Assembly (NCBI GenBank): GCA_002427745.1
Contig: DIYF01000083.1
Coordinates: 1-21,064, forward strand
Length of the DNA: 21,064 nucleotides
Direction of reading: 5' to 3'
Source of the DNA: Roseivirga sp. UBA6061
GTDB lineage: Bacteria > Bacteroidota > Bacteroidia > Cytophagales > Cyclobacteriaceae
Below, in pieces: positions 7,302 through 15,439 of the stretch; positions within the stretch are counted from its first letter, which is position 1, and the number at the start of each line of letters is the position of its first letter. A program made the translations under genes and the position numbers. The notes under the pieces are model-generated. The model was not told the DNA's origin. It worked only from the letters and a program-made list of their open reading frames with translations, and ran no database searches.

Positions 7302-8646
7302 ACGTTTTTATGCCTATGCGATCTATCAGCATATGGGCCCTCGTTGTGAAGTCGCCCGGCAGGCTGCCATAGAGCTTTCCTTCACTGAGTTTTACTTTGT
7401 ATGTAACATTGAGCTCAAAATTGTTGATGGCTTCAGCTGTGGCCTCAGCAGAATGTTGTATCATGGTACAACTCTCAGGTAAGAATAAACCCGTACCATA
7501 GTGCAAAGCTGCGGCTACAGGGCTTCCGTATTTCTTTACATAGGTGTTGATCCTTACCTGGGTGTCATCGTTGATCAGGGGTACACTTGTGTCAAAGAGT
7601 TCACCTCTGAGTTCCTGTAGATGATCGCTATGTGGTTTTCCCTTATGCCATAGGTCTACCCTGGCCAGTTGTTGCTTGGTCTCCAGGTCTATGCCGGTTA
7701 TCAGCTCGCTCAGCTTTTTAAAATTGATGTCCGGGCCTCTGGACAGTGTTTCATTTTCCAGTAGCACCCGACCTCCGTTGGCTTCTGGTATGCCGCTGGT
7801 ATAAACCTCCAACAGGAGCTTGCACCAAACAGGCCGGAGGGCTGAGTTTACGTTTTCCAGAGATTCTAACAAGCCCGTCAGAGTAGGGTCGTCCTGCATA
7901 TTGAGCTTTTCAAAAAAGCCGTCATAGGTTTCGGTTTCGAGCATTTCAGTCAGCTGATCCCGGGTAAAGAGTTTGTGCTCTATATCAGGTAATTGGTTAA
8001 GCAAGGCTTCTTTAAAAGCCTTTACACTTTTGTTGGCTGTACGGGCAATCAGGGCTTCTGGCTGATCAGAAAAACCAATGCAGCTCAGTAGGCGGTACTG
8101 TATATCTTTTGGACGGTACTGGTAACTTGAGCTGCTGCCCGGGGCTTCGTCAAATATGGCATTGAGCTGTTCTATGTATTCACCATAGCCGGGAATGCAC
8201 TCAGACATAAATCTGTAAAAGGGCTTTAACCGTTTTGGATGGGGGGTATGATGATCATTAAAGCTGACGATCAAATCCCTCAATTTACCGTTCTGCACAT
8301 CACTGAGCATACCAAAGCCCACCGTTTCTACCTTATCTCTGGTAAGCCAGTCCAGAAATACATCGGAAAGGCGGGTAATCCGTTTGATGTTTTGGCCCTG
8401 GGCTCTATGGTAAAGCTTAAAGAGCCCTGCCTTACTATAGCGTTGCATCACTTCCCTGATATGGCCTTTGCCAACGGCCTGCATCAGCTGTAGGTTATCA
8501 GTGATCATATTATCCATAATAGCCAGCGAGCCACAGATGAGGGGAGTAGCCAAAAGGTTCCATTCAGTTTCCTGAACAGAAGCATTGCGTGTAGAGGCAA
8601 AAGAAGTAAGTACAGGGCTTTGTTGTAATGAGTCGGAGGAAGCCAT
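7294..8646 (-). CDS. Unrecognised 450-residue protein embedded in the hsd operon
   Basis: I do not recognise this protein. It has no signal peptide or membrane segment and appears soluble and largely helical. The C-terminal 80 residues look more beta-rich (FELNVTYKVKLSEGKLYGSL). No nuclease, helicase, protease or nucleotide-binding motif is obvious. Its stop overlaps the TTG start of hsdR by 8 bases and it reads on the same strand, so it is very likely made together with the R subunit. A 155-base gap separates it from the pentapeptide gene upstream. The start at 8646 is the first ATG; a second ATG at residue 44 (MDNMITDNL) is possible. Candidate roles are a modulator or accessory defence subunit of the type I system; this is inference from position only. 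Confidence 0.8.
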   Translation of the reverse strand: MASSDSLQQSPVLTSFASTRNASVQETEWNLLATPLICGSLAIMDNMITDNLQLMQAVGKGHIREVMQRYSKAGLFKLYHRAQGQNIKRITRLSDVFLDWLTRDKVETVGFGMLSDVQNGKLRDLIVSFNDHHTPHPKRLKPFYRFMSECIPGYGEYIEQLNAIFDEAPGSSSSYQYRPKDIQYRLLSCIGFSDQPEALIARTANKSVKAFKEALLNQLPDIEHKLFTRDQLTEMLETETYDGFFEKLNMQDDPTLTGLLESLENVNSALRPVWCKLLLEVYTSGIPEANGGRVLLENETLSRGPDINFKKLSELITGIDLETKQQLARVDLWHKGKPHSDHLQELRGELFDTSVPLINDDTQVRINTYVKKYGSPVAAALHYGTGLFLPESCTMIQHSAEATAEAINNFELNVTYKVKLSEGKLYGSLPGDFTTRAHMLIDRIGIKTFD

Positions 8647-8801
8647 CCAGTTTTTGAAAATTTTAAGAATTGGTTTTGGTAAGGGGTAAAATAATACTTT
8701 TCCGATGAATATTTTTATTTGAATTGATCTGTGGCCATATCTTCTTTTAGATCAGGCATGATGAAGAGCGATGGAAGGCCCGGCTGTATTGTGGCTGGTG
8801 C

Positions 8802-10106
8802 TTAACGATACTTTCTAAAAGCCTGTATAAACTGATAGAAGCCATAGCCACCAAGAATTCTACCCAGAAAATCGAAGAAGTAGTAACCAAGGTTGCCAGT
8901 ACTCTTGGGGGCCAGGTAATCAAACTTATGTGTGGGTAAGAGAAATTCGAAATACTTGCCAAGGACCTGCCAATCCCAATTATTCATTTGTAAAGAGAAG
9001 GTATAATTTTCGTGGCAGATAATGGAAAGATAAAACAACGGAATGCTTACTATAGATAAATATTTGAAAGCCTGTCCATAGGAACTGCCGTGTTTGTTGG
9101 AAATCTCATTGAGCCATAGATTGAATTGCTCAAGTTTTAGACGGAGAACCTCGTTTCGTGAGCCTTTGCCTTCCTTAGATTTCTCTTTCTCGTCCTGCCT
9201 TTGGTATGCTATCTCTTTTTGGAGTGCCTTCTTTTCCAGTACTTTAAACTTAATAGAGTCGCTGATGTTATTTTGAGAAATTAGTGTTTGCTTTAATATT
9301 CTGAAGGTTTCGCGGGCGTTGTTAATCGGGATTTTATGATTATAAGTGACTGCATTTTCATATGCCTCTTCAGAATCATGTTTGTTGCCGAGTTTTTTTA
9401 TATGAATAGTTTTAAACTCAGCTAGGTCTATATCAAAGCAACTGATCTCACCAGGAATAATTGCTAGGGCCAAATCAAGTCCATTATAAAATTTGGTACC
9501 TCTAAAGATGATCAGCTTTTTGATAAGCGAATAAGTAAAAAGCACATTTTCATGAAAAATCGAGCCTGAGAAAACGGTAGTGCCTAGAAAATCAGTTTTG
9601 TAAAAGGTAGTTGATTCATGAAAATCACATCTCCAGAAATCTGCCAGATCTTGGAATTTGGTATTATTGAAATTTACTGTATTGAATTTTGACTGCGTAA
9701 ATCTCATTTTGAGATTGATCGAACTCTCTGAAAAATCTATTGAAGAGAAGTTACATTCCTTAAATTCAAAAGCCTTGAACATGGGGAGAGTTGGGTTGTG
9801 CTCCTTTGAATCCTCATCCGACTCCCAATCCTGAAATTCAATTATACGATCCTTTATGGAAATCCCTTGTAAGAAATCACAATCGATGAATTTCAGAGTA
9901 CTCAATAGCCCATAACCCAACACATTTTTAATGATGGAAACCATCATTGTTAATGCCATATAATCAAAATCGAAATCAATGTCACATTTATAATAGCAAA
10001 ACTCAGTTCTTCCGGTACTTCTACTTGTTTTAATAGTGGCGTGCTCCGGTTTTTCTTCTCTTAGGATAAAGAAGTCTCTAATGTCCCGAATTTTTACTCT
10101 CCCCAT
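8802..10106 (-). CDS. Pentapeptide-repeat protein with C-terminal membrane segments
   Basis: 434 residues starting at the ATG at 10106, which overlaps the hsdS stop (TGATG); a GTG one codon earlier is possible. Residues 112-205 carry degenerate pentapeptide repeats, seen as Phe at about every fifth position (FKECNFSSIDF, FNTVNFNNTKFQD, CDFHESTTFYKTDF), predicted to fold as a right-handed quadrilateral beta-helix. A helical linker follows (RETFRILKQTLISQN, about 262-330). Hydrophobic segments lie at about 346-364 and 404-428 (FDFLGRILGGYGFYQFIQAF), so the C-terminus is probably membrane-bound and might form a pore. The gene appears more AT-rich than hsdM and hsdR, consistent with separate acquisition. 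Translational overlap with hsdS suggests a linked function, perhaps a membrane-acting defence component. Confidence 0.82.
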   Translation of the reverse strand: MGRVKIRDIRDFFILREEKPEHATIKTSRSTGRTEFCYYKCDIDFDFDYMALTMMVSIIKNVLGYGLLSTLKFIDCDFLQGISIKDRIIEFQDWESDEDSKEHNPTLPMFKAFEFKECNFSSIDFSESSINLKMRFTQSKFNTVNFNNTKFQDLADFWRCDFHESTTFYKTDFLGTTVFSGSIFHENVLFTYSLIKKLIIFRGTKFYNGLDLALAIIPGEISCFDIDLAEFKTIHIKKLGNKHDSEEAYENAVTYNHKIPINNARETFRILKQTLISQNNISDSIKFKVLEKKALQKEIAYQRQDEKEKSKEGKGSRNEVLRLKLEQFNLWLNEISNKHGSSYGQAFKYLSIVSIPLFYLSIICHENYTFSLQMNNWDWQVLGKYFEFLLPTHKFDYLAPKSTGNLGYYFFDFLGRILGGYGFYQFIQAFRKYR

Positions 10107-11338
10107 CACACAAACATTTGCTGTAAAAGTCCTTTTTTAAAGTTTTGCGTTTGCTCCAGTTGCTCGCTCAGGTGCGCGAGCTTCTGATCGATGGCTGAAA
10201 GGAAGGAGGCAATACGGGTTTGTTCTTCGGGTAAAGGAATATTCAACTGAATTTTTGACAGTTGATCGGGGTAAAGGTGCACCACCGAAGACCCCTGTGC
10301 AATTCGGGCTATATCGATTTTCTTTGCACTATTCAGGTAGTATGAAAGAAATACACCATCAAGATCGGTTCGGATAATATTCAAATCTCCCCCTAATGCA
10401 ACTCCCTCTTTTTGCACACATGCTGCTGTTGCGATATCTATTTGGGTCTCTCCTGATGCAGGGATAATTACATCATTATTTTCGCTTAGAACCAATTCAG
10501 ATGTAGGAAGATTCGTTTTCGAATTGACGTGGCTGATAGTTTCTGAATAATCCGTATATAGTTCGCCATACCTGATACATTCAGTAGCTCCCTCTTCAGT
10601 GATGTCATTCTTGGAGATTCCTTTTCCCTTTTTAAAACTTCCAACTTCCCCTAATAGCTTCTCCTCCCAATCCGGATAATCAGTACCATCGGGCTTTTTA
10701 AAGCGCAGGGTCTGGGAAAACAGCTGCTGCATCATGCCTTTTTTGTATTGCTCCAGCAGGGCTTTCTTCTGGCTCAATTGCTCAATTTTTTGATCTACAG
10801 AAGAAAGGAATGCCGCGATTTTTTGCTGTTCGGGGAGGGAGGGGAGGTTAATTTTGAAATTTCGCAAACTACTCACTAGTACATTGGGTTGACTGCTAGT
10901 GGCATTAAAGCGATACACCTCCTTTAGACCCCATCTACTCATCAAAAATTGAGTTATAAATTCGGGTGAAATACCTTTCCTCGGAGTAAGTTTAGCAATG
11001 TTTTGTTGTATGTGGTATTTGTCATTTTCGCGAATTACAACTGCATTTCCGATAGTTCCGACACATGGATATACTATGTCACCATCGTACAATCTTGACC
11101 TTTTTAATTTCAGGGAGAGTTCATTGGAGATATATGCTAAATTATTTAACTCTAACATGCCTCTTCCAATGTTATAGCCACGAAGTGCTATTATTTCTTT
11201 GTTGCTGTCCTCTTGCCAATATTTCGAGTACTCATATCCGGCTAATCGGGTTATCTCCAGAATCTGATCAAATATTTTACTCTCAAAACTCTCTCCAAAC
11301 CCGGGGAACCTGAGTGATGGTGTGTTTGTCTTAACCAT
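10106..11338 (-). CDS. hsdS: Type I restriction-modification, S (specificity) subunit
   Basis: 410 residues with the classical two-half layout. The first target-recognition domain is about residues 10-165. The first conserved helical spacer is 166-208 (LPEQQKIAAFLSSVDQKIEQ, ending KKGMMQQLF). The second recognition domain is about 220-365. The second spacer is 366-410 (PLPEEQTRIASFLSAIDQKL, ending KKGLLQQMFV). Each half recognises one part of a bipartite DNA site and the two spacers form the coiled coil that sets their distance. The two recognition domains are not alike, so the site should be asymmetric. The stop overlaps the start of the next gene. The recognition domains are noticeably more AT-rich than hsdM, which is usual for exchangeable S-subunit domains. 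Confidence 0.95.
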   Translation of the reverse strand: MVKTNTPSLRFPGFGESFESKIFDQILEITRLAGYEYSKYWQEDSNKEIIALRGYNIGRGMLELNNLAYISNELSLKLKRSRLYDGDIVYPCVGTIGNAVVIRENDKYHIQQNIAKLTPRKGISPEFITQFLMSRWGLKEVYRFNATSSQPNVLVSSLRNFKINLPSLPEQQKIAAFLSSVDQKIEQLSQKKALLEQYKKGMMQQLFSQTLRFKKPDGTDYPDWEEKLLGEVGSFKKGKGISKNDITEEGATECIRYGELYTDYSETISHVNSKTNLPTSELVLSENNDVIIPASGETQIDIATAACVQKEGVALGGDLNIIRTDLDGVFLSYYLNSAKKIDIARIAQGSSVVHLYPDQLSKIQLNIPLPEEQTRIASFLSAIDQKLAHLSEQLEQTQNFKKGLLQQMFV

Positions 11339-11470
11339 GATGAGTAGGATTTACTTGATTTCCTGATGTATTGCTTGTGAGTAGGGGATCAGGGCCTGTC
11401 AATTTCTTCAAGGTGATGTTGAGTATTCCGTTGATAGCCTGATTTGAGAGAGGGCAATGAGTTTCCAGAT

Positions 11471-11617
11471 TCACGATTTTGGCTGTTTACTATTATTATG
11501 TACTCTTTTGAATTGAAGACTTTTAGAACCAAAGTTGATCAGTAGGCCGATATCCAGATCATAAGCCTCCACATAATTCATGGCTTGTGCCAGGTGCACA
11601 TCTTCTATTGTCTGCAT
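11471..11617 (-). pseudogene. C-terminal remnant of a second GxxExxY gene
   Basis: A 48-codon frame starts with an ATG that shares one base with the TAA of the intact GxxExxY gene (TAATG) and ends at a TGA at 11471. Its product (DVHLAQAMNYVEAYDLDIGL, then INFGSKSLQFKRVHN) closely matches residues 84-120 of the intact neighbour (DTHLAQAMNYCQAYSLPIGL, then INFGAKSLEFKRVYN). It lacks both the GxxExxY motif and the D...ExK residues. It is best read as the surviving end of a tandem paralogue. Because the start is coupled to the upstream stop, a short peptide might still be made. The sequence between it and hsdS (11339-11470) holds nothing I recognise. Confidence 0.75.
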
Positions 11618-12084
11618 TAGGATTTTTTGGATTTATGGATGAAAGGATTCATGCCTTTGGTGTAGTCTGAGCCTTCGCCTGTCTGATTTGGCTTTTGATA
11701 GTCTTTGTTCTCCGGGTGGTTGAGATTATATACACGCTTGAATTCAAGACTTTTAGCACCAAAGTTGATCAGGAGGCCGATAGGTAAACTGTAAGCCTGG
11801 CAATAGTTCATGGCCTGAGCCAGATGAGTGTCTTCGAGTTTGATGAGAGCTTTTAGTTCCAGCATAATAGTGTTTTCTACAAAGAAGTCTACTCTGCGCG
11901 TGCCTATTTGCTGTCCGTCATAGAAAATATCCATTTCCATTTCGCGCAGGTAAGCCAAGCTTTGTTTCTCCATTTCTATTGCTAATGCCCGTTGGTAAAT
12001 CACTTCCTGAAAACCGTTGCCCAGGGCTCGATGTACTGTCATAGCGCAGCCGATGATTTTATGAGTCAGCTCCTGATGTTTCAT
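11617..12084 (-). CDS. GxxExxY protein, PD-(D/E)xK nuclease-like
   Basis: 155 residues. The family signature GFQEVIY is at residues 24-30. A nuclease-like core follows with Asp66 (RRVDFFVE) and Glu76-Leu-Lys78 (LELKAL), matching the D...ExK pattern of the PD-(D/E)xK superfamily. GxxExxY proteins are common in Bacteroidota and often lie beside restriction-modification or other accessory genes; their biochemical role is not established. This copy has an unusual hydrophilic tail after residue 120, rich in Lys, Asn and Pro, that the downstream remnant does not share. It sits between hsdM (52-base gap) and hsdS on the same strand, so it is likely co-transcribed. Confidence 0.88.
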   Translation of the reverse strand: MKHQELTHKIIGCAMTVHRALGNGFQEVIYQRALAIEMEKQSLAYLREMEMDIFYDGQQIGTRRVDFFVENTIMLELKALIKLEDTHLAQAMNYCQAYSLPIGLLINFGAKSLEFKRVYNLNHPENKDYQKPNQTGEGSDYTKGMNPFIHKSKKS

Positions 12085-12136
12085 AAGTAACGCCTGTTAT
12101 CCTTCAATCCATAAATCCTATCCATCATAATCAAGA

Positions 12137-13702
12137 CTAAAATGGTGTATCTATCCCCAGTTCCTTACAGAAGGTGGCTATGGTTTTGTCGGTTTCGGCC
12201 ATATCGCTGTCCAGGGCCCTGAGCTGTTGGCTTACAGCCGCCAGGTCTACGGGCTCTTCTTCTTCAAAGGTGTCTACATAGCGGGGTATGTTCAGGTTAT
12301 AGTCGTTTTCTACTACCTCGGTCATAGGGGCTATATGGCTGTACTTTTCCAGCTCGCTACGCTGGCGGTAGGTATCTACTATTTTGTTTATGTGTGCCTC
12401 GGTGAGTTTGTTTTTGTTGCCGTCTTTTTCAAAATCTTTGCTGGCATCTATAAAGAGTATGTTTTCACCATGTACCCGGCATTTGCTCAGCACCAGTATG
12501 CAGGTGGGTATGCTGGTGCCGAAAAAGATATTGGGTGGCAGGCCTATCACGGCATCCAGGTAATTTTGCTTTTCAATAATGTACTGCCGTATCACCGCTT
12601 CGGCTGCTCCTCTGAAGAGCACGCCATGGGGCAGCACACAGGCCATGGTGCCGTTTTCGTCCAGCTGGTGTATCATATGCTGCACAAAGGCAAAATCTGC
12701 TGCTGATTTGGGTGCCAGACGCCCGTACTGGCTAAATCGCTCATCGGTTTCATTCAGCGGGTTGGTGTTGCTCTTCCATTTGGCAGAAAAAGGAGGGTTG
12801 GCCACAATGGCTTCAAAGCGCAGGTCTTTGTGCTGAGGTTCTGTGAGGGTATCTTCCTGCCTGATGTCAAACTTGGCAAAGTGTACATCGTGCAGGATCA
12901 TATTCATGCGGGCCAGGTTATAGGTGGTGCGGTTGAGCTCCTGGCCGTAAAAATCGCCCACTTCTACCTCGCGGGCTACGCGCAGCAGCAGCGAGCCTGA
13001 GCCACAGGTAGGGTCATATACGTTTTTAATGCGCTTTTTACCCGTGGTGACTATGCGGGCCAGCACCGTAGATACCTGCTGCGGGGTGTAGAACTCTCCG
13101 GCCTTTTTACCCGCTCCGCTGGCAAACTGGCCTATCAGGTATTCATAGGCATCACCCAGCACATCGCTGTCGGCATTGGCCAGCTCAAAGTCAATCTTAT
13201 CCAGGTGGCCCAGCACCTTGGCAATCAGTTCATTGCGGGCTTCTGAGCTTCTGCCCAGCTTGGTGCTGTTCAGGTCCAGGTCTTCAAAGAGCTTGTTAAA
13301 GTCGTCTTCACTTTCCGTACCCATTGTGCTCTGCTCAATGTTGTTGAGTATGCTTTCCAGGTCTTCCAGTATAAAATTGCTTTCTGCCTCGGTGGCATTG
13401 TTGCCCTTGGCGGCAATGGTGCTGAATAGTTCTGCAGGACTTAAAAAGTAGCCCAGCTTCAGCAGTGACTCTTCTCTGATGGCCTCCAGGTACTCCTCTT
13501 CATTGGCCAGCTGCTGATAGTCCTGAATGTCTTCGGTCTCCAGTAGCGCATTGGCATAGAGGTACTGCTTTTCTGAGAGATATTTATAGAAGATAAAGCC
13601 CAGTATATAGTCCCGGAATTCATCTGCGTCCATTTTACCGCGCAGTTCATTGGCGATGTTCCAGAGCTGTTGCTCGAGTAGTTTTTTGTTTTCTTCTGAC
13701 AT
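12137..13702 (-). CDS. hsdM: Type I restriction-modification, M (DNA adenine methyltransferase) subunit
   Basis: 521 residues from the ATG at 13702 (MSEENKKLLEQQLW), chosen because HsdM proteins start just before this helical N-terminal domain. The frame stays open for 64 codons upstream, but that stretch has no family resemblance. The S-adenosylmethionine-binding motif DPTCGSGS starts at Asp230 and the catalytic NPPF motif is at 302-305, typical of N6-adenine methylases. With HsdS it forms the M2S methylase that marks host DNA, and with HsdR it forms the restriction complex. It is the promoter-proximal gene of the hsd cluster, divergent from the ACP-like gene, so its promoter must lie in 13703-13930. 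Confidence 0.96.
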   Translation of the reverse strand: MSEENKKLLEQQLWNIANELRGKMDADEFRDYILGFIFYKYLSEKQYLYANALLETEDIQDYQQLANEEEYLEAIREESLLKLGYFLSPAELFSTIAAKGNNATEAESNFILEDLESILNNIEQSTMGTESEDDFNKLFEDLDLNSTKLGRSSEARNELIAKVLGHLDKIDFELANADSDVLGDAYEYLIGQFASGAGKKAGEFYTPQQVSTVLARIVTTGKKRIKNVYDPTCGSGSLLLRVAREVEVGDFYGQELNRTTYNLARMNMILHDVHFAKFDIRQEDTLTEPQHKDLRFEAIVANPPFSAKWKSNTNPLNETDERFSQYGRLAPKSAADFAFVQHMIHQLDENGTMACVLPHGVLFRGAAEAVIRQYIIEKQNYLDAVIGLPPNIFFGTSIPTCILVLSKCRVHGENILFIDASKDFEKDGNKNKLTEAHINKIVDTYRQRSELEKYSHIAPMTEVVENDYNLNIPRYVDTFEEEEPVDLAAVSQQLRALDSDMAETDKTIATFCKELGIDTPF

Positions 13703-13863
13703 ATAAGGTTGGCGGGCAGTGTTTTTGATTGGCCGGTTAAAATAGTGATAGAAAAGGAGTAAATCATTTAAAGGAGGGATTAATGTTTTGCAGGCTGGCT
13801 GACACCAACGAGGTGGTAAAATCACTATTTGTGGTGAGTCTGCTATAAGGTGTTTTGCTGAGC

Positions 13864-13895
13864 TTTGGCTGAGGCTGTTTTCCACAGCAGCCAAA
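13864..13895 (+). promoter_or_regulatory. Hairpin in the divergent hsdM/ACP-like intergenic region
   Basis: TTTGGCT (13864-13870) pairs with AGCCAAA (13889-13895), and GCTGT (13874-13878) with ACAGC (13884-13888), leaving a 3-base bulge and a 5-base loop. It ends 35 bases before the ACP-like start and lies on the far side of the 228-base region that must carry both divergent promoters. No T-run follows on either strand, so it is more likely a leader structure or a protein site than a terminator. I could not pick a convincing promoter consensus here. Confidence 0.3.
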
Positions 13896-13930
13896 TCAAA
13901 AAATCATACATCAACAAAACACATTCAATT

Positions 13931-14191
13931 ATGACAAGGGAAGTTTCATTTGATTTACTCACAAAAACAATAGCCGAGATTGTGAACGTGCGGCAAGAGG
14001 ATATTACACCGGATACCACATTTGTGGAAGATCTGGGTTTTACTTCGCCCGGGCTACAGGCGCTGGCGGCTGTCTTAAATGAGCGATATGCTGTGTATAG
14101 CGAGGCCACTAACCTGAAAGGGAGCGAAATAGCCGAGGCGGCTAATGTAAGAAATCTGGAGGTGCTGATATGGGAAAGGATAGAAGGATGA
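13931..14191 (+). CDS. Acyl-carrier-protein-like small protein with altered Ser motif
   Basis: 86 residues from the ATG at 13931; the frame is open 22 codons further upstream but family alignment favours this start. The region RQEDITPDTTFVEDLGF closely follows AcpP (KQEEVTNNASFVEDLGA), and the downstream helix LQALAAVLNERY matches ACP helix II. The phosphopantetheine Ser is retained as Ser39, but the usual DSL triad reads TSP, which may weaken modification by the carrier-protein synthase. No ketosynthase, thioesterase or AMP-ligase gene is nearby. Its stop overlaps the start of the next gene (ATGA), so the two are coupled. It may be a carrier protein for an unusual acyl group or a scaffold that no longer carries one. 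Confidence 0.68.
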   Translation: MTREVSFDLLTKTIAEIVNVRQEDITPDTTFVEDLGFTSPGLQALAAVLNERYAVYSEATNLKGSEIAEAANVRNLEVLIWERIEG

Positions 14192-15294
14192 AAAAGCTAT
14201 TGATGGTATTGGGCTTCGTTTTGATAGCTACCAATGTAATGGGGCAGAAGATCAGTGTATTTGACAAGAATAAAGACGGACAAATTGATAAGGAGGAATA
14301 CCTGCGGTTTTTGGAAAGGACCGGGGGCGTTTCATCCGAATCACTGGACCGTGATGAGAATGGTACGGTATCAATTGAAGAATTGGCGTATCGTTTTTAT
14401 TCAGACCTTGCCACTCTAAAGCGAGATTACGGGGATTTTCCTATATCCCTGGACAGGCTGATGCCGAAGGAGACGGCTGGCACTCCTGGATTTTTTACCA
14501 GAAACGGCATACTCCTGCGCGGTGATTATGATGCTATCTCCATTTACGAACCGGCCACCGGGCTGGACGCTGCCGACCCTGCCATTATCAGTTATACCAA
14601 TAATGCGAAGGATACGGTGAGTATATGGACCGTACAAGGGGCCTTAATGCGCCCTTTTCCGATCACTAAGGAAGAGAATAACACCAGGGCGGTACTAGTG
14701 CCGAGTGTTTATTTTAATCGCAAAAGGAGTTCTAACGAGGAAGGTGAAGCAAATAGCCTGACATTTCGTTTTGGACCGAGCTTCGAATGGGTAAATGGGT
14801 CAGGAATGTCATGGAACATCCGGTCTTCGTTTTCATATGCTACTGATTTCGATTTTGACTCAGAAGTAATTGCAGGTGAGATTGATATTGAGCCTGCGCA
14901 TCTTTTCAAGGGGATGGGGGTATATCGGAATATTTTTCAGGACAAACCGAAATTCATCCGCTATACCTGGCGTATATACGGCCATTTTGAGACCGGAACC
15001 ACTAATGATGCAGGAGACAATGAAGCGCTTGTCGAAGGTAGTTTCAGCCGCCTGGGCGCAAGGGCAGAGCTTGGATTTTTGTTTGGTAAGAGGTTTGAAA
15101 TCAAATCTAAAGCGGGCTACCTCTTTGGTTTGTCAGATAAATCTACTGATAGCGACCTGATTCAGGTGAAATCTGTTTTAAGACTGAATGGGCAGGGTAA
15201 CATCGCCTTGAACCTGGAATACCAGAAAGGAAATATGCCGCTTGTGCAGCAGGAGGTTGAAAACTGGACCTTTGGGATTGGTGTGAAGTTTTGA
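14188..15294 (+). CDS. Exported two-EF-hand protein, probable outer-membrane beta-barrel
   Basis: 368 residues from the ATG at 14188, chosen because it places a signal peptide (KKLLMVLGFVLIATNVMGQ) at the N-terminus and overlaps the previous stop. Two canonical EF-hand loops follow directly: DKNKDGQIDKEE and DRDENGTVSIEE, with Asp/Asn at positions 1, 3, 5 and Glu at 12, so calcium binding is expected. The remaining 290 residues are rich in alternating aromatic/polar strands and end in a terminal Phe (WTFGIGVKF), as in Gram-negative outer-membrane barrels. It should act in the periplasm or outer membrane. The barrel family is not recognised. A strong terminator follows 25 bases after the stop. 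Confidence 0.75.
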   Translation: MKKLLMVLGFVLIATNVMGQKISVFDKNKDGQIDKEEYLRFLERTGGVSSESLDRDENGTVSIEELAYRFYSDLATLKRDYGDFPISLDRLMPKETAGTPGFFTRNGILLRGDYDAISIYEPATGLDAADPAIISYTNNAKDTVSIWTVQGALMRPFPITKEENNTRAVLVPSVYFNRKRSSNEEGEANSLTFRFGPSFEWVNGSGMSWNIRSSFSYATDFDFDSEVIAGEIDIEPAHLFKGMGVYRNIFQDKPKFIRYTWRIYGHFETGTTNDAGDNEALVEGSFSRLGARAELGFLFGKRFEIKSKAGYLFGLSDKSTDSDLIQVKSVLRLNGQGNIALNLEYQKGNMPLVQQEVENWTFGIGVKF

Positions 15295-15318
15295 GCACTG
15301 AATTAATTAAAAAGTAAT

Positions 15319-15349
15319 TGCCAGGTGCCGTAAGGTATCTGGCATTTTT
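15319..15349 (+). terminator. Rho-independent terminator, probably bidirectional
   Basis: TGCCAGGTGCC pairs with GGTATCTGGCA around a GTAA loop (11 bp including two G-T pairs), followed by TTTTT. It lies 25 bases after the EF-hand gene stop. On the other strand the same stem is followed by ATTACTTTTT, so it can also end the convergent response-regulator transcript. Confidence 0.82.
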
Positions 15350-15439
15350 GATTTACTGTGAGTCGGGTCTTGCACTACAGGCTGTGTAATGGCCAGGGTC
15401 CGTGTAGTGGGAAGGAGAGTGGTAGCAGGGAACAAGGGC

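Noticed and set aside
11339..11470. Possible continuation of the GxxExxY remnant toward hsdS
   Set aside because: The frame stops at 11471 and the remaining sequence matches nothing in the intact copy.
12227..12706. 159-codon plus-strand frame
   Set aside because: Antisense shadow of hsdM, which has intact methylase motifs.
13703..13894. In-frame N-terminal extension of hsdM by 64 codons
   Set aside because: The extension has no HsdM resemblance and fills the divergent promoter region; the ATG at 13702 fits the family start.
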